In this document: positions 1 to 9,193 of the stretch, one piece after another
Numbering within the stretch: position 1 is the first letter of the stretch
How the letters are laid out: each line of letters starts with the position of its first letter
NCBI RefSeq assembly: GCF_002221505.1
Contig: NZ_CP011036.1
Span: 1,922,001-1,986,000 of the forward strand
Reading direction: 5' to 3'
From: Pseudoalteromonas nigrifaciens
GTDB lineage: Bacteria; Pseudomonadota; Gammaproteobacteria; Enterobacterales; Alteromonadaceae
DNA: 64,000 bases
Program-made: the position numbers and the translations under genes
Notes under the pieces: generated by a model
The model's database searches: none
What the model saw: only the letters and a program-made list of their open reading frames with translations
Told to the model about the DNA's origin: nothing

Positions 1-96
1 TAATTCATTGTGGCTATTAACTAATCCCTTAATTAATTGCTCAGCTTGTTCACACAAATGACAACCATCTGTGTGATATAAAATCCACTTAGCCAT
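1..96 (-). CDS. Glutaredoxin-like (DUF836) protein, partial
   Basis: Only the first 32 codons are in the window; the gene runs off the left edge. The visible protein begins MAKWILYHTDGCHLCEQAEQ. It has a beta strand followed by a CHLC (CxxC) motif, as in the thioredoxin-fold glutaredoxin-like family PF05768, so a thiol-redox role is inferred. The ATG overlaps the end of rlmKL by 8 bases (ATGGCTAA), so the two are probably translationally coupled. Gene neighbourhoods with a small glutaredoxin-like gene behind rlmKL are familiar in Alteromonadales. The family call rests on a short stretch. Confidence 0.7.
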   Translation of the reverse strand, partial: MAKWILYHTDGCHLCEQAEQLIKGLVNSHNEL

Positions 97-2206
97 GGGT
101 AATTAACCAGCTATTATGAATTTTTTTATTACGCTTAAAATCAGGCGATAAGGTTTTGTCAGAAATATTAACCGCTTTTAAGCCCAAGCCAATTAAACCC
201 ACTTCATCCATAACAAAGCCACGTTTATTATTAGAAAAAATAAGCGTACCCGACGGGCTTAATATTTTTTTAACCCAAGTTAATAACTTAATATGATCGC
301 TCTGCACATCAAATGCATCTTTCATACGCTTAGAGTTTGAAAACGTCGGGGGATCTAAAAAGATTAAATCGTACTGCGCCGTCGCATGCTCTAGCCACTT
401 TAAGCAATCTGCTTGCTCAAAACGGTAGCGAGTATTACTAATATTATTTAAATCAAAGTTGTCTTGGCCCCATTTTAAATAGGTTTTTGACAAGTCAACC
501 GTGGTAATTGCTTTAGCGCCACCAAGTGCTGCATGTACTGACGCAGTACCTGTGTAGGCAAATAAGTTTAAAAAGCGCTTATCTTTGGCGTTTTCTTGAA
601 TATAACGACGCATTAAACGGTGATCTAAAAACAAGCCAGTGTCTAAGTAATCAAATAAATTCACTTTAAACTTAGCGCCAAACTCTTCAACCACCATAGT
701 GCGGTTTTGTTTAGCCATTGGCGTGTATTGCTCTTCGCCTTTTTGCTTTTTACGTACTTTTACAGCAATATTCTCTGGTGCTATTTTGAGTTGTTCAGCG
801 GTTAAGCTGATCACATCTTGTAAGCGTTTTTCAGACGTTTTTTCATCAATTTCTTTCGGGGCTGCGTATTCAAAAATAACCGCTGAGTCACCGTAAATAT
901 CTACAGCAACGTTGTACTCAGGAATATCAGCTTCGTATACACGGTATGCTGTAATTTCGTTTTGCTTAAGCCAGTTTTTTAAACCCTGCTTGTTCTTTTT
1001 CAATCGATTAGCAAAAGACATTGAACCTTCAAAATTCAGCGCTTTTTTATCATCGGTTGTCAGGCTTACTTGTTTGTCATCAAGTTGATACAAGTTAAGT
1101 TCAACATCTAACGGGCCATTTTTAAATTTATAACGTTTCAGCCTAACCAACTTTAACAGCTTAAATAAGCTCTCATCCATACCCAGTAAAGCAAGCTTCC
1201 AATGATTGAAGTGCTTTTTAAAGCCCACACCTAAATTACGATGTAAATCTACAAGCTCAGCCATAGAACCAATACGCTCACCATAAGGTAAGTTAGATAT
1301 AACTACGCCAGGTAATTTAGCCACTGCGGTTAGTTTAGTTGCATCACTTTGTTTAAACTTAATAATATCGTCTAGCTCAGCACGTTTTGCGTTATCAATT
1401 GCCTTACCTAATACTTGAGCGTCGTAATCGTGGCCAATGAGCCATAATTTAGGGTCTATAATATTGCCCAGCAATTCTTCTTTTAGCTCTTTAAATTTCG
1501 CAGCTCTAAAACTTGGTAAGCGCTCAAATGCAAAGCCTTCGCGAAATAAGCCGGGAGCTTCGTTGCGCGCCATACCGGCAGCTTCAATTAAAATAGTACC
1601 TGCACCACAACATGGGTCAAACAAAGGCTGATTTACATTTTCAAGCCAGCCGCTGCGTTTGATTAATGCCGCTGCTAAATGCTCTTTTATAGGTGCTTTA
1701 CCTTGGCCCTGTCGGTAACCACGCTCAGATAAACGCGGGCCAGAGTAATCTATATACATAGATACGCCATAACGATTTAAACGCGCAACCACACGCACAT
1801 TAGCGTCTTGTTTATCAACATTAGGGCGCTGCTCGAATAAGTCGTTAAAGTAATCAACTATGGCATCTTTTATAACTAAACCAGAAAACTGTGTATTTTT
1901 TAATGAGTCGTTGGTGCCATTAAAGTCGACAGCAAACGTTTGTGTAGGCCCAAACCATTCTTGCCATGGTTGTGAGCGAGCAAAGTTATACAGGCTATTT
2001 TTGTCATCTACGCCTTCTTTTTCTTCAATAAGCATAAGCACGCGCGTAGCAAAGCGAGTCGATAAACACACCTTTTGCGCCAATAATGAGTCTGCCTCAA
2101 AGCGAACAGAACCAACAGTTTGCTTAGACACAGTTGCGCCAAGTTCTGTTAGTTCATCAACCAATAAATTTTCGATTCCGATAGAAGTAAGTGCGATAAA
2201 TTGCAA
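89..2206 (-). CDS. rlmL: Bifunctional 23S rRNA methyltransferase RlmKL
   Basis: Makes m2G2445 (RlmL half) and m7G2069 (RlmK half) in 23S rRNA, using S-adenosylmethionine in the cytoplasm. At 705 aa it matches the E. coli length (702). Visible order: THUMP-type N-terminus; first methyltransferase with the SAM loop DPCCGAGT near residue 202 and the catalytic NLPYGER motif near 305; second Rossmann methyltransferase with FLNLFAYTGTASVHAA near 549 and LDPPTFSNSKRM near 619. The start is a TTG (MQFIALTS) with AAGGG seven bases upstream; no in-frame ATG gives a better alignment to the family N-terminus. It overlaps the following glutaredoxin-like gene by 8 bases. Confidence 0.96.
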   Translation of the reverse strand: MQFIALTSIGIENLLVDELTELGATVSKQTVGSVRFEADSLLAQKVCLSTRFATRVLMLIEEKEGVDDKNSLYNFARSQPWQEWFGPTQTFAVDFNGTNDSLKNTQFSGLVIKDAIVDYFNDLFEQRPNVDKQDANVRVVARLNRYGVSMYIDYSGPRLSERGYRQGQGKAPIKEHLAAALIKRSGWLENVNQPLFDPCCGAGTILIEAAGMARNEAPGLFREGFAFERLPSFRAAKFKELKEELLGNIIDPKLWLIGHDYDAQVLGKAIDNAKRAELDDIIKFKQSDATKLTAVAKLPGVVISNLPYGERIGSMAELVDLHRNLGVGFKKHFNHWKLALLGMDESLFKLLKLVRLKRYKFKNGPLDVELNLYQLDDKQVSLTTDDKKALNFEGSMSFANRLKKNKQGLKNWLKQNEITAYRVYEADIPEYNVAVDIYGDSAVIFEYAAPKEIDEKTSEKRLQDVISLTAEQLKIAPENIAVKVRKKQKGEEQYTPMAKQNRTMVVEEFGAKFKVNLFDYLDTGLFLDHRLMRRYIQENAKDKRFLNLFAYTGTASVHAALGGAKAITTVDLSKTYLKWGQDNFDLNNISNTRYRFEQADCLKWLEHATAQYDLIFLDPPTFSNSKRMKDAFDVQSDHIKLLTWVKKILSPSGTLIFSNNKRGFVMDEVGLIGLGLKAVNISDKTLSPDFKRNKKIHNSWLITHG

Positions 2207-2296
2207 AGTAGTAACCCTTAATAGCTAATTGCGCAGGATTATAACATAGGTTTGCATACAAACACGCCATAAACACGGGCTGAAAATAAAATTAGA

Positions 2297-2827
2297 TTAA
2301 GCTATTTTGCTATGAATATGCTGATTTAAGAGAGGATGTACACGATTGTTTAAAACGCGAATGGCTTCAAACTGTACTAATGATAAATTATCATCTAATT
2401 GAAAATTTTCACTTAGGTTAATACACACAGATGCATCACTGCTGTGCTCTACAATTAAAAACTCTCCCGACTGCGCTTTAGAGGTTAAATTAATAACGGC
2501 TTCAGTACTTGGAGTGCTTCCTGTGTATTGCTCAAAAAACCAACTTTTAGCAAGTACTGGCTTTAATTGAAATTTCACTGCGGTTGCATTGAGTGATATT
2601 TGACATAATTGCGCTGGATTCCACAGCTTAAATTGCACAAGATATTGATAAACTTGTTCATAAAAAGCGGCATCTTCTAAGCTAAAATAAGGGTTTTTAA
2701 ATGTACTGTCAGTAAGTTGTCTTAACTTATAAGGAGTGCAGAGCTGCATATCTTCATTTAAATCAAGTAATAAGCGGTTTTTTTTGGCGCAAGATATCCA
2801 CTGCCATTGCTTTGATGCTTGTAACAT
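2297..2827 (-). CDS. zapC: Cell division protein ZapC
   Basis: Z-ring-associated protein that promotes lateral interaction of FtsZ filaments in the cytoplasm. The 176-aa product (E. coli 180) carries the family features WQW near the N-terminus, a central KSW-F element (LAKSWFFEQ) and IRVLNNRVHPLLNQ near the C-terminus. The reading frame extends 23 codons further upstream, but that part is hydrophobic and unlike ZapC. I place the start at the ATG preceded by GGAGGGG (bases 2825-2827). It sits upstream of rlmKL on the same strand, with a 90-base gap. Confidence 0.88.
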   Translation of the reverse strand: MLQASKQWQWISCAKKNRLLLDLNEDMQLCTPYKLRQLTDSTFKNPYFSLEDAAFYEQVYQYLVQFKLWNPAQLCQISLNATAVKFQLKPVLAKSWFFEQYTGSTPSTEAVINLTSKAQSGEFLIVEHSSDASVCINLSENFQLDDNLSLVQFEAIRVLNNRVHPLLNQHIHSKIA

Positions 2828-2943
2828 ATCCCCTCCACGCTTAGCATTTAAATATAATAAAAACAATAAGAACAAAGTATAGCCGCTTTTAATCATTTTT
2901 AAAATGTTTTATTAGAACATTTATTGAACGATCAAAAGCTTAG

Positions 2944-3001
2944 AGGGCAAGTTAGCCTTTTAGTGTTAAAACAAACTTAACTTTTAAGGCTAAGTAGCCC
3001 T
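2944..3001. terminator. Long imperfect hairpin after pyrD
   Basis: AGGGC and TTAGCCTT on the left pair with AAGGCTAA and GCCCT on the right, with a further partial stem inside, giving a hairpin of about 58 bases just beyond the pyrD stop. The only clear T-run (ATTTTTT) is on the plus side. It is therefore a poor minus-strand terminator by sequence, although its position after pyrD suggests transcript-end formation or an intergenic repeat. Confidence 0.45.
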
Positions 3002-3006
3002 ATTTT

Positions 3007-4017
3007 TTATAAACTATCAACTATCGATTTAATTAATTGTGGGCCTTTATAAATAAAGCCAGTATAAATTTGTACTAAATCGGCACCTGCGTTTATTTTT
3101 TCTTTCGCCGATGACACATCGTCAATACCGCCTACACCTATAATAGGTAACTGCCCATTAGTTAAGCGCTTTAGCTCGCTAACTACATGCGTCGCACGCT
3201 CCCTAACTGGCTGCCCCGATAAACCACCGGCTTCGTCAGCATATTGCTGACCCGCAACCATGCTACGCTCAAGTGTAGTATTGGTAGCAATTACCCCATC
3301 TATTTTATTGCTTAGTAAAGATTCACTTACTTGAGCAATTTGGATTGGATCTAAATCTGGCGCAATTTTTACCAGCATAGGTACCTGTTTACCATGTTTA
3401 GCAACAAGATCAAGCTGCTCGTTTTTCAAACTTTGTAGTAAATCATCAAGGGCTGCACCGTATTGTAAATCACGAAGCCCTGGGGTATTTGGCGATGAAA
3501 TATTAACAGTTATATACGAGGCATGTTCAAACACCTTGCGCATGCAATGTATGTAATCGTCTTTGCCTTGCTCATTCGGTGTGTCTTTATTTTTACCAAT
3601 GTTAATACCTAAAATACCGGTATAGTTGGCTGCTTTAACGTTATTAACTAAATTATCAACGCCTTTGTTATTAAATCCCATGCGATTGATAATGGCATTT
3701 GACTGCGGCAATCTAAACATACGTGGTTTATCGTTACCAGCTTGTGGGCGCGGAGTAACTGTACCCACTTCAACAAAACCAAAGCCCATTTGTGCAAATG
3801 CAGTAATACACTCTGCATTTTTATCAAGCCCTGCAGCAAGACCAACGGGGTTTTTAAGTTCTAAGCCTAAAAAATTAACTGGTTTATTCACAATATTTTG
3901 TGACCAAGCAGCGCTTAATGGTGTATTGGCAAAACGACTTAAATTATTAAGAGCGAACTCATGCGCCCACTCCGCATCACGGGTAAACATAAAACGGCGA
4001 GCTAAATCGTAAAACAT
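3007..4017 (-). CDS. pyrD: Dihydroorotate dehydrogenase, class 2 (quinone)
   Basis: Oxidises dihydroorotate to orotate in pyrimidine synthesis, passing electrons to quinone at the inner membrane. The 336-aa length equals that of E. coli. Visible: amphipathic N-terminal helix ([21 protein letters not shown]) typical of class 2 enzymes, substrate loop NRMGFNN near residue 112, [11 protein letters not shown] near 172 holding the class-2 catalytic serine, and FMN-phosphate-binding IGVGGIDD near 293. The ATG has GAGGA nine bases upstream. A terminator-like hairpin lies only 26 bases before the start codon, which bears on its regulation. Confidence 0.97.
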   Translation of the reverse strand: MFYDLARRFMFTRDAEWAHEFALNNLSRFANTPLSAAWSQNIVNKPVNFLGLELKNPVGLAAGLDKNAECITAFAQMGFGFVEVGTVTPRPQAGNDKPRMFRLPQSNAIINRMGFNNKGVDNLVNNVKAANYTGILGINIGKNKDTPNEQGKDDYIHCMRKVFEHASYITVNISSPNTPGLRDLQYGAALDDLLQSLKNEQLDLVAKHGKQVPMLVKIAPDLDPIQIAQVSESLLSNKIDGVIATNTTLERSMVAGQQYADEAGGLSGQPVRERATHVVSELKRLTNGQLPIIGVGGIDDVSSAKEKINAGADLVQIYTGFIYKGPQLIKSIVDSL

Positions 4018-4043
4018 GAATATAATCCTCTTAAAATGCAGAC

Positions 4044-4074
4044 AAAAAAATACCTCAGACTAGGCCGAGGTATT
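4044..4074 (-). terminator. Rho-independent terminator between gdh and pyrD
   Basis: Stem AATACCTC (4049-4056) with GAGGTATT (4067-4074), followed in the minus direction by seven T. It ends gdh transcription, but its T-run finishes 26 bases before the pyrD ATG, so it could equally act as a pyrD leader attenuator. Confidence 0.75.
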
Positions 4075-4095
4075 GTATAACAATTTTAACCATTA

Positions 4096-4127
4096 ACTCA
4101 TTATTTTCACCAAGGAAAATAATGAGT
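4096..4127. repeat. Perfect 13-bp inverted repeat in gdh-pyrD gap
   Basis: ACTCATTATTTTC (4096-4108) pairs perfectly with GAAAATAATGAGT (4115-4127) around a 6-base loop. There is no T-run on either side, so it is not a classic terminator. It lies 27 bases after the gdh stop and 22 bases before the true terminator hairpin. It may be a 3'-end stabiliser of the gdh mRNA or a protein-binding dyad. Confidence 0.6.
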
Positions 4128-4153
4128 AGGCATTAATTATGGTTTTTATTCTA

Positions 4154-7100
4154 TTACACGCAGTTATGGCTTAATAACATGAGTTCACGTAGTGCTACTG
4201 AAAACTTAGCAAAATCGTGAGTTTGTGATGTTCTAAACTCTGCAAGCATTTGCTTCCAACGTTGTAATAATAACTCTTGGCTATCCATCCATTGCTCAAT
4301 TTGGCCATTAACATCTTTGTTATCATCGGCAAAACCGTTTAATACCACTTCTGCTAATGTACGTTGTTGCCAATCAAGCTCTTCGCGGTACGATGCACGC
4401 GCTAATGCCTGCCAATGGTTTGCTACTGGTTGCTTAGTAATTTGCTCTAAGAACCAATGTAAGCCCATGTTTGCACCAAGCTTGAAGTAAGTATGCGATA
4501 CAGTATCGATACTTTGTTTCGAACTTGCTGAGATTTCAGCTAAGTCCATAGCAGAAAACAAGCTAGATAAACCAGTAATGCGATTAGCTAGTTCAGCAGG
4601 CACACCACTTTGTGTTAACTCTTGGGCAGCTGCAACTAAAAGCTCGCCTTCTTTATCAACCATATACGTTGTTAAATTAGCACTTAAATCTGCAAATGTT
4701 GGCGCAAAAAATTCAACTGTTTGGGTAATTGTTTGTGCTTTGTTGCGATGACGTAAGAACCAACGTGTTACACGACGAACCGTGCGACGTAATTGGTATA
4801 GCATTTCAGTTTGTACAGCAGCCGGAATTTTATTATCAAGTGCAACAACCGAGGCCCACGTATCGCTCATTTGGAACAACTCGCTGGCAATTGAATAACA
4901 TAAAGCAATTTCAGCTTCATTTGCACCGGTTTCTTCATGCATACGCACCATGAAGTTAAGGCCCATATCGTTAACAATTTGATTAGCCAGTTTAGTGGCA
5001 ATAATTTCTTTACGAAGTGGGTGATTATCCATCGCTTCGTTAAACTTCTCACGCAGTGGTAACGGGAACGAATTAACTAACAATTGACGGTAATATGGAT
5101 TTTCAGTAATTTCATCTGTAACAAATGACTCTTTAAGTACCATTTTAGAGTACGACACTAAAATCGCTAACTCTGGACGTGTTAAGTCTTTGCCAGCTGC
5201 TGCACGTTCTGCTAATTCTTCATCACTTGGGATAAACTCAATCGCACGATTTAGCTTGCCTTCTTTTTCAAGAGCATGAATAAAGCGAATTTTCTCTTTA
5301 AGCGTTGATGAGCCTTTAGATTGAGTAATTGAAATAGTGTGTGTTTGACGATAACAATCATTCAATACCAGCTTAGACACTTCGTCTGTCATAGCGTATA
5401 AAAGTTCATCGCGTTGCTTGCGCGTTAAGTCACCTGAGGTAACTAAACCATTAAGTAAAATCTTAATATTAACTTCGTTATCTGAACAAGTAACGCCACC
5501 TACGTTATCAATAAAGTCAGTATTAACACGGCCGCCTTTCGCTGCAAATTCAATACGTCCTAACTGAGTTGCACCTAAGTTACCGCCCTCGCCAAATACT
5601 TTAGCACCTAGCTCGCCACCGTTAATACGCAGTGCATCGTTTGCACGATCCCCTACATCGGCGTCAGTTTCTTTGCTGCTCTTAACATAAGTACCAATAC
5701 CACCATTCCACAATAGATCGTAATCCATCATTAGCGCAGCTTTGATCAGTTCAGTTGGTGTCATGCTGGCTTTTTTAGTGCCTAACATTTTTTTCATTTC
5801 TGGGCTTAGTGTAATCGACTTAGCCGCACGAGAGAAAACACCACCACCGGCAGAAATTAAATCTTTATTAAAGTCTTCCCACGATGAACGCGGTAATTTA
5901 AATAAACGTTCACGCTCAGGATACGTTGCTGCTGCATCTGGTGTTGGGTCAATAAAAATATGCATATGGTTAAATGCAACTTGTAAACGAGTATGTTTAG
6001 ATAACAACATACCATTACCAAATACATCCCCTGCCATATCGCCAATAGCTACCACGGTAAAATCGGTTGTTTGACAATCAATATCCATTTCGCGGAAATG
6101 ACGTTTAACTGATTCCCACGCGCCACGTGCTGTAATACCCATTTTCTTATGGTCATAACCCACTGAGCCACCTGATGCAAACGCATCACCTAGCCAAAAG
6201 TTATATTCATTTGCAATGCCATTAGCAATATCAGAGAAAGTTGCAGTACCTTTATCGGCTGCTACAACTAAATAAGCATCATCGCCATCGTGGCGAGTTA
6301 CATCTACAGGCGCAACAATTTCACCTTGTACAATATTATCTGTGATATCTAACAAACCACGAATAAAGATTTTGTAACACTCTTGGCCTTCTTTTAAGAA
6401 TGCTTCACGCTCAGTTGGCAATTGTTTACAAACAAAACCGCCTTTAGAACCTACTGGCACAATTACCGCATTTTTCACTTGTTGTGCTTTAACTAAGCCA
6501 AGTACTTCAGTACGGAAATCTTCACGGCGATCTGACCAACGCAAGCCACCACGGGCAACACTACCGTATCGTAAATGCACACCTTCAATACGCGGAGAAT
6601 ATACAAAAATTTCAAACGCCGGTAATGGTAATGGTACGCCAGGAATTAAGCTTGGCTTAATTTTAAACGATACATACGATTTAAATTGGCCATTGCCATC
6701 TTTTTGAAAGAAGCTAGTACGCAGTGTTGCCACTATCATATCAACGTATAAACGTATAATACGGTCATCATCAAGATTGGCTACGTTTTCAAGTTCTAAA
6801 TATATTTCTGTACTAAGCTTTTCAAGTGTTTTTTCACTTGCAGGGCTTTTAACTGAGAACTTTTTAGTAAACAAGTTAACAATTTTTGCTGCAATGTGTG
6901 GATAATTTGCAAAAGTGCCTTCAATGTAAGCTTGCGAGAAGGTAACCCCAATTTGGCGCATGTATTTAGCGTACGCACGTAATATTGACGCTTCACGCCC
7001 AGTAAGACCACCCATTAATACTAAACGGTTAAAACCGTCGTTTTCTAAGCGGTTATTCCAAACACTGGTTAACGCAGCGCGAAAACGTGCTGAAATTTTA

Positions 7101-8983
7101 TCAAAATCTGCCATCCCTTTGCTATCAATTAGCATAGAGAAATCCATGATCCAATTAATGCTACCATCGCTAGTTTTAACTGAATAAGGTGTTTCGCCAA
7201 CGACACGTAAGCCAAAGTTTTCTAGCATCGGCATCACATCAGATAAGTGAATAGGCTCATCTTTATGAAATAAGCTTAAACGCACAACATTGCTGTTAGC
7301 TTCTTCTTGCGGGCGATAAAATAACATTTCAAGTTTGTTTTCATCGTTAAGCATTTCTAGCTTTTCAATATCAACAACAGCTGCACTTGGTAATACTTCA
7401 TCTTTATATGAGCGAGCAAATGCTTGAGCATACTTACGGTTTAATTCATTACCGCGTGCTTCGCCAGCTTGCTCTAGTAAGGCTGATTGTAATTTATCTT
7501 CCCAAGTACGGGCCGCTTCAACTAAATTGTTTTCAATGTCTTTCACTTTATACTCTATATTATTATCAGTCACACGCACGGTATAATGAGTACGGGCTAG
7601 TGTTGACTCAGAGAAATAGGTTGTAAATTCGACTTTTTCGTCAGAATTAAATGCATTTGCTAAAATATTTTGCGTTTCATGACGCAGTGCCGTGTTATAG
7701 CGCTCACGTGGTACATAAACCATACATGAGAAAAAACGTCCATAGGCATCTTTACGTACAAACAAGCGACACATATCACGCTCTTGTACTTGCAACACGC
7801 CCATTGCAACTTCTAGCAATTCGCTTTCGCGGGCTTGTACAAGTTCATCTCGCGGGTAGGTTTCTAAAATATTAAGCACCGCTTTATAAGCATGGGTGCC
7901 TTTGGCAAAATCACACATTTGCATAATACGGTCAATTTTACTTTTAAGAACCGGTACGTCTGCCGCACTGTAGTTATAAAAGTTTGACGAGAACAAGCCA
8001 ATAAAGCGATCCTCACCAATAACATTGCCTTTGTCATCAAAACGTTTTACACCAACATAGTCGATATAAGCCGGGCGATGTACGCGTGATAATGAGTTAG
8101 TTTTAGTTAAAATTAGTAAGTTACTACTACGCGCATCTTGGCGAGCAGCTTCTGGTAATTCCGAAAGTAGACGAGTGTGTTCTACACCGGCATTTTTCAT
8201 CAAACCTAAACTGGTTTCCATTACGCCTTTTAACTCGTAATCACCCTGTATTGGCGATAACTCATATTGGCGATAGCCCATTAGGGTAAAGTTGTCTTTA
8301 ACTAACCAGTCTAAAAACTCAACCGTTTCATCTACTTCAGCATTATTTTTGCCAGCACGACGTTTTGGTAGCTCTTTACTAACTGCAATTAGCTTTTCGC
8401 GAATTGGCTGCCAGTCTTCTACCGCTACCGATACATCTGTAAGTACAGACTCTAACTCTTGTTTGAAAGACTCAATCACAGCTGAATCTGTTTGACGGTC
8501 AATTTCAATAAAGAATACTGTTTTGGTCGAGGTTGATTCTTGCTCTGCTTTTAAACCAGATAAACCTGAGATCTTGTCATTTTCATCTCGTTGGATTTTA
8601 AGCGGGCTATGTAGTAATAAGTGAGAGGCAATATTTTCACGAGTCATGGCCATACGTACTGAATCAACTAAAAACGGCATGTCTTTAGCTATAATCTCAA
8701 CAATCGTATGCGATGACTGCCAGCCATCTTTTGCCACTTCTGGGTTGAAAACGCGAATAACCGCGTCATCAGACGTGTTCTTTTCTAGCGAATTCCAAAG
8801 GCTTAGTGCAGCACCATATAAGTCACTATCGTTACGATTAGCCAAATCCTCTTTAGACATATTGCTGTACAAGGCTTTGGCGAATTTTTCAACGAGTAAC
8901 ACATTATCAGCGCGAACTTTTTTGTGGATAAGCTTACAAACATTATCTAAAATAACTGAGGCTTGACCTTCATTTCGTGTCAT
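4154..8983 (-). CDS. gdhB: NAD-specific glutamate dehydrogenase, 180-kDa type
   Basis: Catabolic, NAD-dependent oxidative deamination of glutamate to 2-oxoglutarate and ammonia, by the large bacterial family PF05088. The length, 1609 aa, is typical. Recognisable parts are a long regulatory N-terminal half (about residues 1-700), the catalytic core with GGLRWSDRREDFRTE near 813 and PVGSKGGFV near 845 (substrate lysine region), the Rossmann-type segment GDMAGDVFGNGM near 984, and a helical C-terminal part. The N-terminus (MTRNEGQASVILDNV) is preceded by AAGGAA. It is a single-gene unit: a 210-base gap precedes it, and a terminator follows. The symbol is used loosely, since several names exist for this family. 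Confidence 0.95.
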   Translation of the reverse strand: MTRNEGQASVILDNVCKLIHKKVRADNVLLVEKFAKALYSNMSKEDLANRNDSDLYGAALSLWNSLEKNTSDDAVIRVFNPEVAKDGWQSSHTIVEIIAKDMPFLVDSVRMAMTRENIASHLLLHSPLKIQRDENDKISGLSGLKAEQESTSTKTVFFIEIDRQTDSAVIESFKQELESVLTDVSVAVEDWQPIREKLIAVSKELPKRRAGKNNAEVDETVEFLDWLVKDNFTLMGYRQYELSPIQGDYELKGVMETSLGLMKNAGVEHTRLLSELPEAARQDARSSNLLILTKTNSLSRVHRPAYIDYVGVKRFDDKGNVIGEDRFIGLFSSNFYNYSAADVPVLKSKIDRIMQMCDFAKGTHAYKAVLNILETYPRDELVQARESELLEVAMGVLQVQERDMCRLFVRKDAYGRFFSCMVYVPRERYNTALRHETQNILANAFNSDEKVEFTTYFSESTLARTHYTVRVTDNNIEYKVKDIENNLVEAARTWEDKLQSALLEQAGEARGNELNRKYAQAFARSYKDEVLPSAAVVDIEKLEMLNDENKLEMLFYRPQEEANSNVVRLSLFHKDEPIHLSDVMPMLENFGLRVVGETPYSVKTSDGSINWIMDFSMLIDSKGMADFDKISARFRAALTSVWNNRLENDGFNRLVLMGGLTGREASILRAYAKYMRQIGVTFSQAYIEGTFANYPHIAAKIVNLFTKKFSVKSPASEKTLEKLSTEIYLELENVANLDDDRIIRLYVDMIVATLRTSFFQKDGNGQFKSYVSFKIKPSLIPGVPLPLPAFEIFVYSPRIEGVHLRYGSVARGGLRWSDRREDFRTEVLGLVKAQQVKNAVIVPVGSKGGFVCKQLPTEREAFLKEGQECYKIFIRGLLDITDNIVQGEIVAPVDVTRHDGDDAYLVVAADKGTATFSDIANGIANEYNFWLGDAFASGGSVGYDHKKMGITARGAWESVKRHFREMDIDCQTTDFTVVAIGDMAGDVFGNGMLLSKHTRLQVAFNHMHIFIDPTPDAAATYPERERLFKLPRSSWEDFNKDLISAGGGVFSRAAKSITLSPEMKKMLGTKKASMTPTELIKAALMMDYDLLWNGGIGTYVKSSKETDADVGDRANDALRINGGELGAKVFGEGGNLGATQLGRIEFAAKGGRVNTDFIDNVGGVTCSDNEVNIKILLNGLVTSGDLTRKQRDELLYAMTDEVSKLVLNDCYRQTHTISITQSKGSSTLKEKIRFIHALEKEGKLNRAIEFIPSDEELAERAAAGKDLTRPELAILVSYSKMVLKESFVTDEITENPYYRQLLVNSFPLPLREKFNEAMDNHPLRKEIIATKLANQIVNDMGLNFMVRMHEETGANEAEIALCYSIASELFQMSDTWASVVALDNKIPAAVQTEMLYQLRRTVRRVTRWFLRHRNKAQTITQTVEFFAPTFADLSANLTTYMVDKEGELLVAAAQELTQSGVPAELANRITGLSSLFSAMDLAEISASSKQSIDTVSHTYFKLGANMGLHWFLEQITKQPVANHWQALARASYREELDWQQRTLAEVVLNGFADDNKDVNGQIEQWMDSQELLLQRWKQMLAEFRTSQTHDFAKFSVALRELMLLSHNCV

Positions 8984-9152
8984 TGTTTATTCCTTAAATC
9001 TATTACTGCTTAATAGCAGAATATTTGTACAGCATTTATTAGCGTGGAGTCGAGCAAATTCTAACTCGTTTACAACTAATAAACAGCCTTTTACGATGAA
9101 AACATTTTTAGCTTTTCAGCTATTTGGTCATCTATTCACAAATTATAGATAT

Positions 9153-9174
9153 AAATGGCCTTTACAGGCCATTT
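9153..9174 (-). terminator. Terminator-like hairpin after MMPL exporter gene
   Basis: AAATGGCCT and AGGCCATTT form a strong 9-bp stem with a 4-base loop 20 bases after the exporter's stop codon. No T-run follows on the minus strand, so the call rests on stem strength and position. Confidence 0.45.
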
Positions 9175-9193
9175 AGGAGCAAACTTATTCACT

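Noticed and set aside
3626..4012. 128-codon plus-strand frame inside pyrD
   Set aside because: Antisense shadow of a strongly conserved gene.
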